Assembly: GCA_029946105.1 (NCBI GenBank)
Contig: JAQSDW010000242.1
Coordinates: forward strand, 27,492 to 91,491
Reading direction: 5' to 3'
DNA length: 64,000 nt
Source of the DNA: Reyranella sp.
GTDB taxonomy: Bacteria > Pseudomonadota > Alphaproteobacteria > Reyranellales > Reyranellaceae
Position 1 is the first letter of the stretch, and each line of letters begins with the position of its first letter. A program made the position numbers and the translations under genes. Below are positions 31,960 through 40,946 of this stretch, in pieces. The notes below the pieces were generated by a model. It made no database searches and had not been told where the DNA came from. It worked only from the letters and a program-made list of their open reading frames with translations.

Positions 31960-32766
31960 ATGGACCTGACGCTGATCTGGAAGACGGTGCTGATCGGTGT
32001 CGTGGAGGGCCTCACCGAGTTCCTTCCGGTTTCCTCGACCGGGCACATCATCCTGGCCGAGGAGCTGCTGCACTTTCAGGGACCGCCCGGCAAGGTCTTC
32101 GAGATCGTGATCCAGCTCGGTGCGATCCTCGCGGTGTGTTTTCTTTACCGCCGGAAGCTTTGGAATACCGCGACAGGCATCCTCGCGCGCGACCAGCGAG
32201 CGATCCGGTTCACAGCCGCGATCGTCGTTGCCTTCCTGCCGGCGGCCGTCGTCGGCGTGGCTGCCCACAAATACATCAAGTCGGTGCTCTTCAATCCGAT
32301 GGTCGTGGCGATCGCGCTGATCGTGGGCGGCGTGGCCATCCTCATCATCGAACGCTACGCGCTGCGACCGCGCATCAAGTCGGTCGACGAGGTCGATCTA
32401 AAGACGGCTTTCCTGATCGGCCTCTGTCAGTGCCTTGCCATGGTGCCTGGCGTGTCGCGCGCCGGTTCGACGATCATGGGCGCCCGCGTCTTTCGCGTCG
32501 ACCGGGCGGCGGCGGCAGAGTTTTCGTTCTTCCTCGCGATTCCGACCATGGTGGGAGCCAGCGTCTACGATCTCTACAAGAACTGGTCGACTCTCAACTG
32601 GGACGGCGGAGCGATCATTGCCCTCGGCTTCGTCGTGGCGTTCATTTCGGCGGCTCTCGTGGTCGGCGCCTTCGTCCGCTTCATCAGCCGGCACGGCTTC
32701 GCGGTCTTCGCCTGGTATCGCATCGTCGTGGGGGGGGGCGCTCTCATATTCCTGCTGGTGCGCTGA
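31960..32766 (+). CDS. uppP: Undecaprenyl-diphosphate phosphatase
   Basis: 268 aa, about eight membrane helices. Recycles the undecaprenyl lipid carrier for cell-wall synthesis. Both BacA-type motifs are present: EGLTEFLPVSSTGHI near the N-terminus and PGVSRAGSTIMGAR in the middle. The ATG at 31960 was chosen; a TTG at 31951 overlaps the parC stop. A run of nine G residues (32730-32738) lies in the last helix codons. Confidence 0.94.
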   Translation: MDLTLIWKTVLIGVVEGLTEFLPVSSTGHIILAEELLHFQGPPGKVFEIVIQLGAILAVCFLYRRKLWNTATGILARDQRAIRFTAAIVVAFLPAAVVGVAAHKYIKSVLFNPMVVAIALIVGGVAILIIERYALRPRIKSVDEVDLKTAFLIGLCQCLAMVPGVSRAGSTIMGARVFRVDRAAAAEFSFFLAIPTMVGASVYDLYKNWSTLNWDGGAIIALGFVVAFISAALVVGAFVRFISRHGFAVFAWYRIVVGGGALIFLLVR

Positions 32767-32795
32767 GGTCGAAAAGCGCCCGGAAATGGGCATCG

Positions 32796-32823
32796 TGCTC
32801 CACTTTTCATCCTCGGTGGAGCA
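32796..32823 (+). terminator. Hairpin after uppP
   Basis: TGCTCCAC (32796-32803) and GTGGAGCA (32816-32823) form a perfect 8-bp stem with a 12-nt loop, 29 bases after the uppP stop. No T-run follows, so termination is only suggested. Confidence 0.4.
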
Positions 32824-32899
32824 TGCGATAAACGCCCCATCCCGCTGGTTCGCTTAGCGGAATAATTTAGCAAGCCAAAGCATTTAGGGAGGACTCTCC

Positions 32900-34006
32900 A
32901 TGCAACGTCGCAAATTCCTGCGCACCGCCGGCGTCGGCGGTGCCGCCGTCGCCACGGCCAGCACGCTCGCCGCGCCGGCCATCGCCCAGTCCATGCCGGA
33001 GATCAAGTGGCGCCTGGCGTCGAGCTTCCCGAAGTCGCTCGACACGATTTATGGTGCGGGCGAGGACTTCGCCAAGCGCGTTGCCGCACTCACCGACAAT
33101 AAGTTCCAGATCCGCGTTTTCGCCGCTGGCGAAATCGTTCCGGGCCTGCAGGTCGTCGATGCGGTCCAGAACGAGACCGTCGAGTGCGGCCACACCGCGT
33201 CCTACTACTACGTCGGCAAGGATCCGACGTTCGCCTTCGACACGGCGGTGCCTTTCGGCCTCAACACCCGCCAGCACAACGCCTGGGTCTACTACGGCGG
33301 CGGGCTCGAGCTGATGCGCGAGTTCTACAAAGACTACAACATGACCTCATTCCTCATGAGCAACACCGGTGGCCAGATGGGCGGCTGGTGGCGCAAGGAG
33401 ATCAAGACGCCCGAAGACCTGAAGGGCGTAAAGATGCGTATCGGGGGTTTCGCCGGGCAGGTACTGGCGAAGCTTGGCGTCGTTCCGCAGCAGATCGCTG
33501 GTGGCGATATCTATCCGGCATTGGAAAAGGGCACGATCGACGCGGCCGAGTGGGTCGGCCCCTACGACGACCAGAAGCTTGGCTTCAACAAGGTGGCCCC
33601 ATACTATTACTACCCCGGCTGGTGGGAGGGCAGCGCCGCGCTGTCGCTCTACGTCGGCCTGAAGGCTTATGACGCGCTTCCGGCCACCTACAAGGAGGCG
33701 ATCGCCAGCGCCGCGGGCGAGACCAACGTGAAGTCGGTGGCCAAGTACGACTCGCTCAATCCCCGGGCGCTGCGCGAGTTGGTTGCCGCAGGAACCAAGT
33801 TCCTGCCGTTCCCTCAACCGGTGATGGAAGCCTGCTTCAACGCAGCCAACGAGCTCTATGCCGAGACCGTGGCCAAGAACCCCAAGTTCAAGAAGGTGTT
33901 CGACTCGTGGAAGCCGTTCCGGAGCGAAGAGGTGCTGTGGTTCCGCGTCGTCGAGAACACCTTCGACAACTTCATGGCACGCCAGTCGGCAGCCAATAAG
34001 CTCTAA
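32900..34006 (+). CDS. TRAP transporter substrate-binding protein 1 (DctP type, TakP/FcbT1-like)
   Basis: 368 aa. Periplasmic receptor of a tripartite ATP-independent transporter. A TAT-type signal (QRRKFLRTAG then a hydrophobic Ala-rich stretch ending APAIAQ) indicates folded export. Family segments include WRLASSFPKSLDTIYG, GEIVPGLQVVDAVQN, IAGGDIYPALEKGTIDAAEWVGPYDD and YYPGWWEG, as in receptors for 2-oxoacids and related monocarboxylates or aromatic acids. GGGAGG lies 10 bases upstream. It has its own terminator. The ligand is inferred from subfamily only. Confidence 0.9.
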   Translation: MQRRKFLRTAGVGGAAVATASTLAAPAIAQSMPEIKWRLASSFPKSLDTIYGAGEDFAKRVAALTDNKFQIRVFAAGEIVPGLQVVDAVQNETVECGHTASYYYVGKDPTFAFDTAVPFGLNTRQHNAWVYYGGGLELMREFYKDYNMTSFLMSNTGGQMGGWWRKEIKTPEDLKGVKMRIGGFAGQVLAKLGVVPQQIAGGDIYPALEKGTIDAAEWVGPYDDQKLGFNKVAPYYYYPGWWEGSAALSLYVGLKAYDALPATYKEAIASAAGETNVKSVAKYDSLNPRALRELVAAGTKFLPFPQPVMEACFNAANELYAETVAKNPKFKKVFDSWKPFRSEEVLWFRVVENTFDNFMARQSAANKL

Positions 34007-34031
34007 GATCATATTTAGAACCGACCAATGG

Positions 34032-34056
34032 AAAAGCCCCGCGAAGCGGGGCTTTT
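34032..34056 (+). terminator. Rho-independent terminator after TRAP receptor 1
   Basis: AAAAGCCCCGC-GAA-GCGGGGCTTTT is a perfect 11-bp stem followed by CTTT, 25 bases after the stop codon. The A and T tracts make it work in both directions. Confidence 0.92.
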
Positions 34057-34205
34057 CTTTGCGTGCGAACGGCCTGTAGAATTCCCAACATTGCAGACTT
34101 TTAAGGAAATCGGGGCGGAGAATCTCTTTTCAAAGAGAATTTCGCGTGTCAGTCTCCCGTCACTTTAGAAGCCATGAGGGCTTCTTTCAGGGAGGAAAAA
34201 AAGAG

Positions 34206-35309
34206 ATGGAGCGCAGGAAATTTATCAAGACGGCAGGCGTGAGCGCTGCGAGTGTTGCTGCGGCAACCACGCTGGCCGCGCCGGCCATTGCCCAGAGCAT
34301 GCCCGAAGTGAAGTGGCGTCTGACGTCGAGCTTCCCGAAGTCGCTCGATACGTTGTACGGCGGTTCCGAGTTGTTCGCCAAGATCATCGGCGAAATGTCG
34401 GACAACAAGTTCCAGGTTCGGCCCTTCGCTGCTGGCGAAATTGTCCCGGGACTGCAGGTTGCCGACGCGGTCCAGAATGGAACCGTCGAGGCTGGCCAGA
34501 CCGCCGCGTATTATTACTTCGGCAAGCATCCGAACTTCGTGTTCGAGACCGGCTTGCCGTTCTCAATGAACCAGCGGCAATACTACGCTTGGCTTGAGTT
34601 CGGTGGCGGTCACGAACTTATCAACGAGTTCTACAAGGAGTATAACTTCCGCTCCTTCACTTTTGGCGGCACCGGCTGCCAGATGGGCGGCTGGTTCCGC
34701 AAGGAAATCAAGTCGATGGACGATATGAAGGGCCTGAAGTTCCGGGTCGGGGGCTTTGCCGGCCTGATTCTTCAGCGTCTTGGCGTGGTGCCCCAGCAGA
34801 TCGCGGGCGGCGATATCTATCCGGCGCTCGAGAAGGGCACGATCGACGCCTGCGAGTGGGTCGGTCCGTATGACGACGAGAAGCTCGGCTTCAACAAGGT
34901 GGCCAAGTACTACTACTATCCCGGCTGGTGGGAAGGCGCGTCGGTCGGCTCGCTCTACATCAACAACGATGCCTGGGCAAAGCTGCCGAAGCCCTATCAG
35001 GCGATGGTCGAGGCGGCCGCCGGCCGCGTCACCTCGTGGATGGTGCCGAAGTATGATGCCGGAAATCCGCCGGCGCTGCGTCGCCTGGTGGCGGCTGGCA
35101 CCGAACTGCGGCCATTCCCGCGTGCCGTCCTCGAGCCCTGCTTCCTCGAGTCCTACAAGTACTACGATGAACTCTCGGCCAAGGATCCGAAGTTCAAGAA
35201 GATCTACGACAACATGAAGGCCTTCCGCGCCGACGAGAACTTGTGGTTCCGCGTCGCCGAGAACACCTTCGACAACTTCAACTTCGCGATGTCGGCCCAG
35301 GGTCGGTAA
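34206..35309 (+). CDS. TRAP transporter substrate-binding protein 2 (paralogue of the preceding gene)
   Basis: 367 aa, colinear with the preceding receptor over the whole length and clearly a tandem duplicate that has diverged. It has a TAT signal (ERRKFIKTAG ... APAIAQ) and the same receptor motifs (WRLTSSFPKSLDTLYGG, GGDIYPALEKGTIDACEWVGPYDD, YYYPGWWEG). The ATG at 34206 follows GGGAGG; the frame extends to 34146 without support. It lies between two strong terminators and so is probably transcribed on its own, which permits more receptor than permease. Confidence 0.9.
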   Translation: MERRKFIKTAGVSAASVAAATTLAAPAIAQSMPEVKWRLTSSFPKSLDTLYGGSELFAKIIGEMSDNKFQVRPFAAGEIVPGLQVADAVQNGTVEAGQTAAYYYFGKHPNFVFETGLPFSMNQRQYYAWLEFGGGHELINEFYKEYNFRSFTFGGTGCQMGGWFRKEIKSMDDMKGLKFRVGGFAGLILQRLGVVPQQIAGGDIYPALEKGTIDACEWVGPYDDEKLGFNKVAKYYYYPGWWEGASVGSLYINNDAWAKLPKPYQAMVEAAAGRVTSWMVPKYDAGNPPALRRLVAAGTELRPFPRAVLEPCFLESYKYYDELSAKDPKFKKIYDNMKAFRADENLWFRVAENTFDNFNFAMSAQGR

Positions 35310-35335
35310 AGACGACCCACGTCGGTCTCAAAGAG

Positions 35336-35364
35336 AAGCCCCGCCTTTCGGCGGGGCTTTTTTT
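35336..35364. terminator. Rho-independent terminator between TRAP receptor 2 and the convergent dctM
   Basis: AAGCCCCGCC-TTTC-GGCGGGGCTT (10-bp perfect stem) followed by T residues to 35364. It sits 26 bases after the receptor stop and 10 bases from the stop of the convergent permease gene. On the minus strand it lacks a comparable T-run, so it mainly serves the + strand. Confidence 0.9.
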
Positions 35365-35374
35365 GTTCGCTCGG

Positions 35375-37090
35375 TTACTTGAAGACAGGTGGCGCACTGT
35401 CTTCGCTGGGCGGCGCTTGGATCTCGATCTTCACTTTGCTCGGATCAACTCCATTGCCCTTATCTAGCCCGGCAGTGACCATTCCCGGGAAAGCAATGAC
35501 CAGCGCAACCATGACCACCTGGATGCAGACGAAAGGTACTGCGCCCCAGTAGATCTGGGCGGTCGTTACGCCATCCGTCAGCTTGCCGGTCACCTTGTCG
35601 AGAAATTTCCCATCCGGGGCTACCGATCTCAAATAGAATAGTGCGAAGCCAAAGGGCGGATGCATGAACGACGTCTGCATGTTGATGCCTAGGAGCACAC
35701 CGAACCAGATGAGGTCAATGCCCAGTGCTTCGGCAGGCTTCGCCAGCAGCGGAATGATGATAAAGGCCAGTTCGAAGAAATCGAGGAAGAAAGCCAACAG
35801 AAAGATGAGGATGTTGACGACGATCAAAAAGCCGACGGCGCCTCCCGGGAGTCCCAGCAACAAGTGCTCGACCCACTGGTCGCCGTTGACGCCATAGAAG
35901 CTAAGACTGAAGACACGCGCGCCGACGAGGATGAAAACGACGAACGCCGTAAGCTTGGCGGTGCTGTCCATCGCCTGCTTCAGCAATTTGAAGTCCAATC
36001 GGCGATTGGCCATCGCCATCAACAAGGCGCCGGTTGCGCCCATTGCGCCGCCCTCGGTCGGCGTAGCCAGGCCGATGAATATCGTGCCGAGGACGAGGAA
36101 GATCAGAGCCAGGGGGGGCATCATGACGATGACCACCTGTTGCCCGAGACGGCTTAGTACACCGAGATTGAACACCCGATTCGCCAGCGCGAGACCGTAG
36201 GCCACCAGTGCTGAAAAAGAAATTGCCCAGATGCCCTCCCAGAGCAGGAAATGCTCCAGTGCCCAAGCTCCAACGGCGACGGAAACTACCAGGATGAGCA
36301 GGGAGGGATATCCGGCGCTGCCATTATCTTCCTTGATCTGGCGAGCTTCTGGAGGCAGTGCGGGTGCGCAGTTCGAGTTGAGCATAGTTCGGCTGAACAC
36401 GTAGCCGACATACAGACACGTCAGAACAAGTCCTGGAATGATGGCGCCCTTGTACATATCACCGACAGAGCGACCGAGCTGGTCGGCGAGGACAATGAGC
36501 ACGAGGCTCGGCGGGATGATCTGTGCGAGCGTGCCGGAGGCCGCTATGACCCCCGACGCCAACTTTCGATCATAGCCGTATCGCAACATGATCGGCAGTG
36601 AGATCAGGCCCATTGAAATGACCGAAGCCGCGACCACGCCAGTCGTCGCCGCGAGCAAGGCTCCCACGAAGATGACGGCATAGGCGAGGCCGCCCGGCAA
36701 GGGACCGAACAGCTGTCCGATGGTGTCCAGCAGATCCTCGGCCATGCCCGAACGTTCGAGAATGAGACCCATGAACGTAAAGAACGGTATCGCGAGCAGC
36801 GTATCGTTTTCCATCACGCCGAACACCCTGTTCGGCAAGGCTTGAAGAAACGACGGTGTGAAAAGTCCGAGTTCTATTCCCGCGATCGCGTACAGGAGTC
36901 CCAGAGCGGCCAGCGAGAATGCCACGGGATAACCAAGGAGGAGGAAGAACACGAGCGACGCGAACATGATCGGCGCCATCTCGGCCTTGATCAAAGTGGC
37001 GAACCCGCTCTGGGGTGCAATGATCGAAGTGATGAGAACAACGCCGATGGCGACGATGAAAGCATAAAAAAACCCACGAAGAACTCTCAT
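35375..37090 (-). CDS. TRAP transporter large permease (DctM/TRAP-T 12TM type), copy 2
   Basis: 571 aa, a polytopic membrane protein. The DctM signature regions are visible: FLLLGYPVAFSLAALG, IPFFTFMGLILERSGMAEDLL, ASGTLAQIIPPSLVLIVLADQ and GLATPTEGGAMGATGA. It is longer than classical DctM (about 430 aa) because of a central insertion and extra helices, as in the FcbT3/TakM-type large subunits. It ends in a charged Pro/Glu-rich tail. The cognate small subunit gene lies 12 bases upstream on the same strand. Confidence 0.92.
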   Translation of the reverse strand: MRVLRGFFYAFIVAIGVVLITSIIAPQSGFATLIKAEMAPIMFASLVFFLLLGYPVAFSLAALGLLYAIAGIELGLFTPSFLQALPNRVFGVMENDTLLAIPFFTFMGLILERSGMAEDLLDTIGQLFGPLPGGLAYAVIFVGALLAATTGVVAASVISMGLISLPIMLRYGYDRKLASGVIAASGTLAQIIPPSLVLIVLADQLGRSVGDMYKGAIIPGLVLTCLYVGYVFSRTMLNSNCAPALPPEARQIKEDNGSAGYPSLLILVVSVAVGAWALEHFLLWEGIWAISFSALVAYGLALANRVFNLGVLSRLGQQVVIVMMPPLALIFLVLGTIFIGLATPTEGGAMGATGALLMAMANRRLDFKLLKQAMDSTAKLTAFVVFILVGARVFSLSFYGVNGDQWVEHLLLGLPGGAVGFLIVVNILIFLLAFFLDFFELAFIIIPLLAKPAEALGIDLIWFGVLLGINMQTSFMHPPFGFALFYLRSVAPDGKFLDKVTGKLTDGVTTAQIYWGAVPFVCIQVVMVALVIAFPGMVTAGLDKGNGVDPSKVKIEIQAPPSEDSAPPVFK

Positions 37091-37102
37091 GTCAGGTGTC
37101 CT

Positions 37103-37639
37103 TCAGTGAGTTGATGGTTGGTTACGCGGATCGACGTAGACGCCCCGCATGACACCAACCTGCTTGATGGCTTCTGATATTCCCTGCAGCAGTAGCAAGG
37201 CAAAGCCGATGATGATCATCAGCTTGGCCGGCCAACGGACCAATCCGCCGGCATTGCTCGATACTTCGCCGATACGCACCGACTCCATGAAGTACGGCCA
37301 AGAAAGAAATAGCATAATCAGGCACAACGGGATCAGGAAGAACACATGCCCAAACAGAGCGATACGGTGATTGGCGCGATCCGACAGATGGCTGGCGATG
37401 ATGTCGATGCGGATGTGTTCCTTGCGCAGCAACGCGTATCCCGCGCAGCCCAGGAATACGGCGCTGAACATGTACCATTGCAGTTCGAGCCACGAATTCG
37501 AACCGAGATTCAGGAATTTTCTCACAAACGCATTGACGGTGCTGACGAGCACCATAGCGAGGATGAGCCAGTACAATGTACGACCCACGATCTCGCTCAG
37601 GCGATCGATCGCGGCGCTCAATTTGAGAAGTCCAGCCAC
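37103..37639 (-). CDS. TRAP transporter small permease (DctQ type), copy 2
   Basis: 178 aa with four hydrophobic helices, the standard DctQ layout. The conserved WLELQWYMFSAVFLGCAGYALLRKEHIRID region is seen in the pieces ELQWYMFSAVFLG and RKEHIRIDI. It pairs with the large permease immediately downstream. A GGGAGG-type ribosome binding sequence precedes the start on the minus strand. It forms one of two dctQM pairs in tandem. Confidence 0.92.
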   Translation of the reverse strand: MAGLLKLSAAIDRLSEIVGRTLYWLILAMVLVSTVNAFVRKFLNLGSNSWLELQWYMFSAVFLGCAGYALLRKEHIRIDIIASHLSDRANHRIALFGHVFFLIPLCLIMLFLSWPYFMESVRIGEVSSNAGGLVRWPAKLMIIIGFALLLLQGISEAIKQVGVMRGVYVDPRNQPSTH

Positions 37640-37674
37640 GGATATTGCCTCCCCTGATCAGTTCAAATTTATTG

Positions 37675-37704
37675 CTGCCGGGCGAAAATTTCGTCGCCCG
37701 GCAG
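37675..37704 (-). terminator. Hairpin between the two dctQM pairs
   Basis: CTGCCGGGCGA and TCGCCCGGCAG form a perfect 11-bp stem around an 8-nt loop (AAATTTCG). It lies 124 bases downstream of the copy-1 dctM stop and 35 bases upstream of the copy-2 dctQ start on the - strand. No strong U-run follows, so it may attenuate read-through rather than fully terminate. The rest of the 189-base gap shows no gene. Confidence 0.55.
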
Positions 37705-37828
37705 AGCCTACAATTAGCAGAAATGCCCAATTAAGAAAGCAGTCTCGGCGGATCTGCGTCGGGCCAGATGCCCAGAACCGAAATCTTGCCGGGTGGTAAC
37801 ATCGACGTCTACCTGGCGTTGTTGGCGG

Positions 37829-39430
37829 CTAATTCTTGGGTGCCGGTGTGAAGATCGGGGGCGCACTCTCTGGCTCCGGCGCATCAAGTTCAATCTTGAT
37901 CGTCGTAGGGTCGATTTTAGAAGGTTCATCCAGGAAGAAGGTCACTGACTGAGGGAAGGCGATTACGATCGCCACCATGATGATCTGGAGGAATACCCAG
38001 GGCACCGAACCCCAATAGATGTCTGAACTCTTCACTTCCTTGGGCGCCACGCTGCGCAAATAGAAGAGGGCGAAGCCGAACGGCGGATGCATGAACGACG
38101 TCTGCATGTTCACACACAGCATGATGCCGAACCAGATCAGGGCCGCATCGGCGCCGACCACGGGGGCAAGCAATTTCTGCGCCACCGGCGCCAGCATCGG
38201 CACGATGATGAAAGCGATTTCGAAGAAGTCGAGGAAGAAAGCCAGGAAGAAGACGAACAGGTTGACGACGATGAGGAAACCCCAGACTCCGCCCGGCAGG
38301 CCGGAGAGCATGTGCTCAACCCATAGGCCGCCATCGACGCCCTGGAACGAAATCGAGAAGCAGGTCGCGCCGACCAGGATGAAGGCGACCATCGCGGTGA
38401 TGCGCATGGTGGCCTGCATGGCCTGGACGATGAGATCGCGCAGTTCCTTGAATTGCCAAGCCCGCCAGCACAGCCAGATGACCGATGCGAACATGACGGT
38501 GAAGGCCAGCTTGAAGGGGACCGACTTGAAAGCGACCATGCCGATCAGAGTGCCGACGATGGCAGCGGCACAGCCGCTGAGGAATACAGCCCGGTCGAAC
38601 TTCGTGAGTGGTGCATTGCGGACGACGGCCAGAACGATGGCCCCGATGGTGCCCATCGCGCCGGCTTCAGTCGGCGTCGCGAGGCCCATCATGATGGTGC
38701 CAAGGACGAGGAAGATCAGGATGGCTGCCGGAATGATGCCCCAGGCGCACTTGATCAGCAGGTCCTTGCCGAACAGCGTCCGCGGTACTGGTGGCAGCGC
38801 ATCGGGTTTGACGATCGTCAGGTAGAAAGTGTATCCGGCAAAAAGCGCGATCTGGAGGATCGAGGGACCCCAGGCGCCAAGATACATGTCACCGACCGAG
38901 CGGCCCATCTGGTCGGCCAGAACGACCAGGACCAGGGACGGTGGCACCAGTTGCGTGATTGTGCCAGACGCCGCCAGCACGCCGGTCGCATATCGCATGT
39001 CGTACTTGTAGCGCATCATTACCGGCAAGGTGATGAGCGCCATGGCAATGACCTGCGCGGCCACGGTGCCGGTGATGGCGCCTAGGATGAATCCGACGAT
39101 GATGGTCGAGTAGCCGAGCCCGCCCTTTACGGGGCCGAAAAGCTGGCCCATCGACTCCAGCATATCCTCGGCCAACCCGCATTTCTCCAGGATGGCGCCC
39201 ATGAAAGTGAAGAACGGGATGGCGAGCAGCAGTTCATTGGAGAGGATACTGCCGAACACGCGGCCCGGGATGGCCTGCATGAAAGACATCGTAAAATAGC
39301 CCATCTCGATCGACAGGAAGCCGAAGAAGAACCCAACCGCACAGAGCGAGAAGGCTACCGGGTAGCCGATGATCATAAATACGACGAGGCCGCCGAACAT
39401 CAGCGGCGGCATGTACTCGAGGGGGATCAC
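37829..39430 (-). CDS. TRAP transporter large permease (DctM type), copy 1
   Basis: 533 aa. The same architecture and motifs as copy 2 (FMIIGYPVAFSLCAVG, ASGTITQLVPPSLVLVVLADQ, GLATPTEAGAMGTIGA, NMQTSFMHPPFGFALFYLRSVAP). The start is GTG at 39430 in a GTGA overlap with the dctQ stop, showing tight coupling. The C-terminal tail, rich in Pro and Glu, ends like that of copy 2 ('PPIF' near the end), further evidence of duplication of the whole transporter. Confidence 0.92.
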   Translation of the reverse strand: MIPLEYMPPLMFGGLVVFMIIGYPVAFSLCAVGFFFGFLSIEMGYFTMSFMQAIPGRVFGSILSNELLLAIPFFTFMGAILEKCGLAEDMLESMGQLFGPVKGGLGYSTIIVGFILGAITGTVAAQVIAMALITLPVMMRYKYDMRYATGVLAASGTITQLVPPSLVLVVLADQMGRSVGDMYLGAWGPSILQIALFAGYTFYLTIVKPDALPPVPRTLFGKDLLIKCAWGIIPAAILIFLVLGTIMMGLATPTEAGAMGTIGAIVLAVVRNAPLTKFDRAVFLSGCAAAIVGTLIGMVAFKSVPFKLAFTVMFASVIWLCWRAWQFKELRDLIVQAMQATMRITAMVAFILVGATCFSISFQGVDGGLWVEHMLSGLPGGVWGFLIVVNLFVFFLAFFLDFFEIAFIIVPMLAPVAQKLLAPVVGADAALIWFGIMLCVNMQTSFMHPPFGFALFYLRSVAPKEVKSSDIYWGSVPWVFLQIIMVAIVIAFPQSVTFFLDEPSKIDPTTIKIELDAPEPESAPPIFTPAPKN

Positions 39431-39972
39431 TGTGTCGGCCTCTCATAGTGCGCTTCGAGGCTGTCCACGGGATAGTCGTTGAGGAACGCCACTCTCTTGA
39501 TCAGTTCGGAAAGCCCTTGCAGCGCCACGAGTGCAAAACCCAGCGGTAGAACGAACTTGATCGGCCAGCGCAGGAGCCCACCGGCATTGGAAGATCCTTC
39601 GAATACGTTGAAGGATTGCATGAAAAAGGGCCAACTGAGCCACGCAAGTATGGCGCAGGTCGGCAACAAGAACACCAGCGTGCCGAGGATGTCGACCCAG
39701 AGTTGCCCGCGGCGGCTCAAGGTCATGTACAGAATATCGACGCGGACGTGCTCGTTGCGCTTCATGGTGTAGGCCGCGCCGAACATGACGATCACGGCGA
39801 ACATGTACCACTGCACTTCGAGCCAGGCATTTGAACTCATGTCATAGGCGTATCGAATCATCGCATTGCCGCCGCTTACGATGCAGGCGGCTAGCACAAG
39901 CCAGTTGCAGAAGACGCCGATCTTTTCGTTGAGTGCATCGATGAGCGCGCTGAGGGACAGCAGTAGGCGCAT
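39427..39972 (-). CDS. TRAP transporter small permease (DctQ type), copy 1
   Basis: 181 aa, four membrane helices, with the conserved WLEVQWYMFAVIVMFGAAYT and KRNEHVRVDI segments. GGGGAG lies a few bases before the ATG at 39972. It overlaps the large permease gene by 4 bases. The 155-base region upstream (39973-40127) contains a CGTGGT/ACCACG hairpin at 40043-40061 but no gene. Confidence 0.92.
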   Translation of the reverse strand: MRLLLSLSALIDALNEKIGVFCNWLVLAACIVSGGNAMIRYAYDMSSNAWLEVQWYMFAVIVMFGAAYTMKRNEHVRVDILYMTLSRRGQLWVDILGTLVFLLPTCAILAWLSWPFFMQSFNVFEGSSNAGGLLRWPIKFVLPLGFALVALQGLSELIKRVAFLNDYPVDSLEAHYERPTQ

Positions 39973-40127
39973 CCATCTCCCCTAATGCGAGTTCTTTGTT
40001 GTGGGCGCCCCGTTCTCGCCGACCGGGAGACTTCCTAGATAACGTGGTCCAAGGAACCACGCCAGCGTGTGGGACGGTTCCGACAGATGGCGGCATGCGT
40101 CAAGTTGCTACACCCACCGGGCTCTGC

Positions 40128-40862
40128 CTAACCCGTAGGCAACTCCGCCCAGCCTTCCGCGCCGAAGAATTCCAGGGGTCGGAAGGCGCGCTTGTAGGCC
40201 ATCTTGCTCGAATCGGCGATCCAGTAGCCGAGGTAGACATAGGGCAGTCCGCGCTTGGCGGCGGCGTTGGCCAGCCACAGGATCATATGCGTGCCGAGGC
40301 CTCGCCGGGCGTCCTGCGGGTCGAAGAAGCTGTAGACTGCCGACACGCCGCTCGACAGCCAGTCGACCAGGCAGGCACCGACCAGGCGACCATCCGCCGA
40401 GTCGTCGCGAAACTCGATGATCGCGGTTTCGACCGGACTTTCCTCGACCATGGCGCGATAGTCGTCGAAATCCATGTCGGCCATGTCGCCATCGCGATGT
40501 CGGGTCAACACATAGCGCGAAAACAGCGCGTACTGCTCGCCGGTCGCGAGAGGCTGGCATTCGACGGCCTGGACATGTTCGTTGCGCCGCAGAATCCGGC
40601 GCTGGGCCCGGCTCGGTTCGAAGTCGCGGACCCGGATGCGGACCGGCACGCAGGCACGGCAGCCGTCGCAAAGCGGCTTGTAGACGAAGTGATGGGAGCG
40701 CCGGAAACCGGCGTCGGTCAGCGTGTCGTGTTGGGAAATCGCATCCGGCCCGCTCAGTTCGGTGACGAGCTTGGTCTCCAGCCGGTGCGGCAGATACGGA
40801 CAGCGCATCGCCGGCGTGGTTCGGAAGAACCGGAGGGTCTGGATGTTTTGGCGGATGAACAT
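40128..40862 (-). CDS. bpt: Aspartate/glutamate leucyltransferase (ATE/Bpt family)
   Basis: 244 aa. Adds an amino acid to the N-terminus of proteins bearing acidic N-terminal residues, feeding the N-degron pathway. The N-terminal Cys cluster CDGCRAC, the HxxY-type segment HHFVYKPLC and the C-terminal GNAT-like part (DGRLVGACLVDWL, YSFFDPQDARRGLGTHMILW, YVYLGYWI) define the family. In bacteria the Bpt type uses Leu-tRNA; discrimination from eukaryotic-type Arg transferase is by taxonomy. It stands alone between the TRAP and DUF4126 genes. Confidence 0.9.
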   Translation of the reverse strand: MFIRQNIQTLRFFRTTPAMRCPYLPHRLETKLVTELSGPDAISQHDTLTDAGFRRSHHFVYKPLCDGCRACVPVRIRVRDFEPSRAQRRILRRNEHVQAVECQPLATGEQYALFSRYVLTRHRDGDMADMDFDDYRAMVEESPVETAIIEFRDDSADGRLVGACLVDWLSSGVSAVYSFFDPQDARRGLGTHMILWLANAAAKRGLPYVYLGYWIADSSKMAYKRAFRPLEFFGAEGWAELPTG

Positions 40863-40946
40863 GGATTTAGAAGAGGGAGTGTAGCCTTCCCACGGGCGAA
40901 GGAAAGCGGCCGTTCATGCGCCAAAAGTCTAATCGTCGTCCCACTC

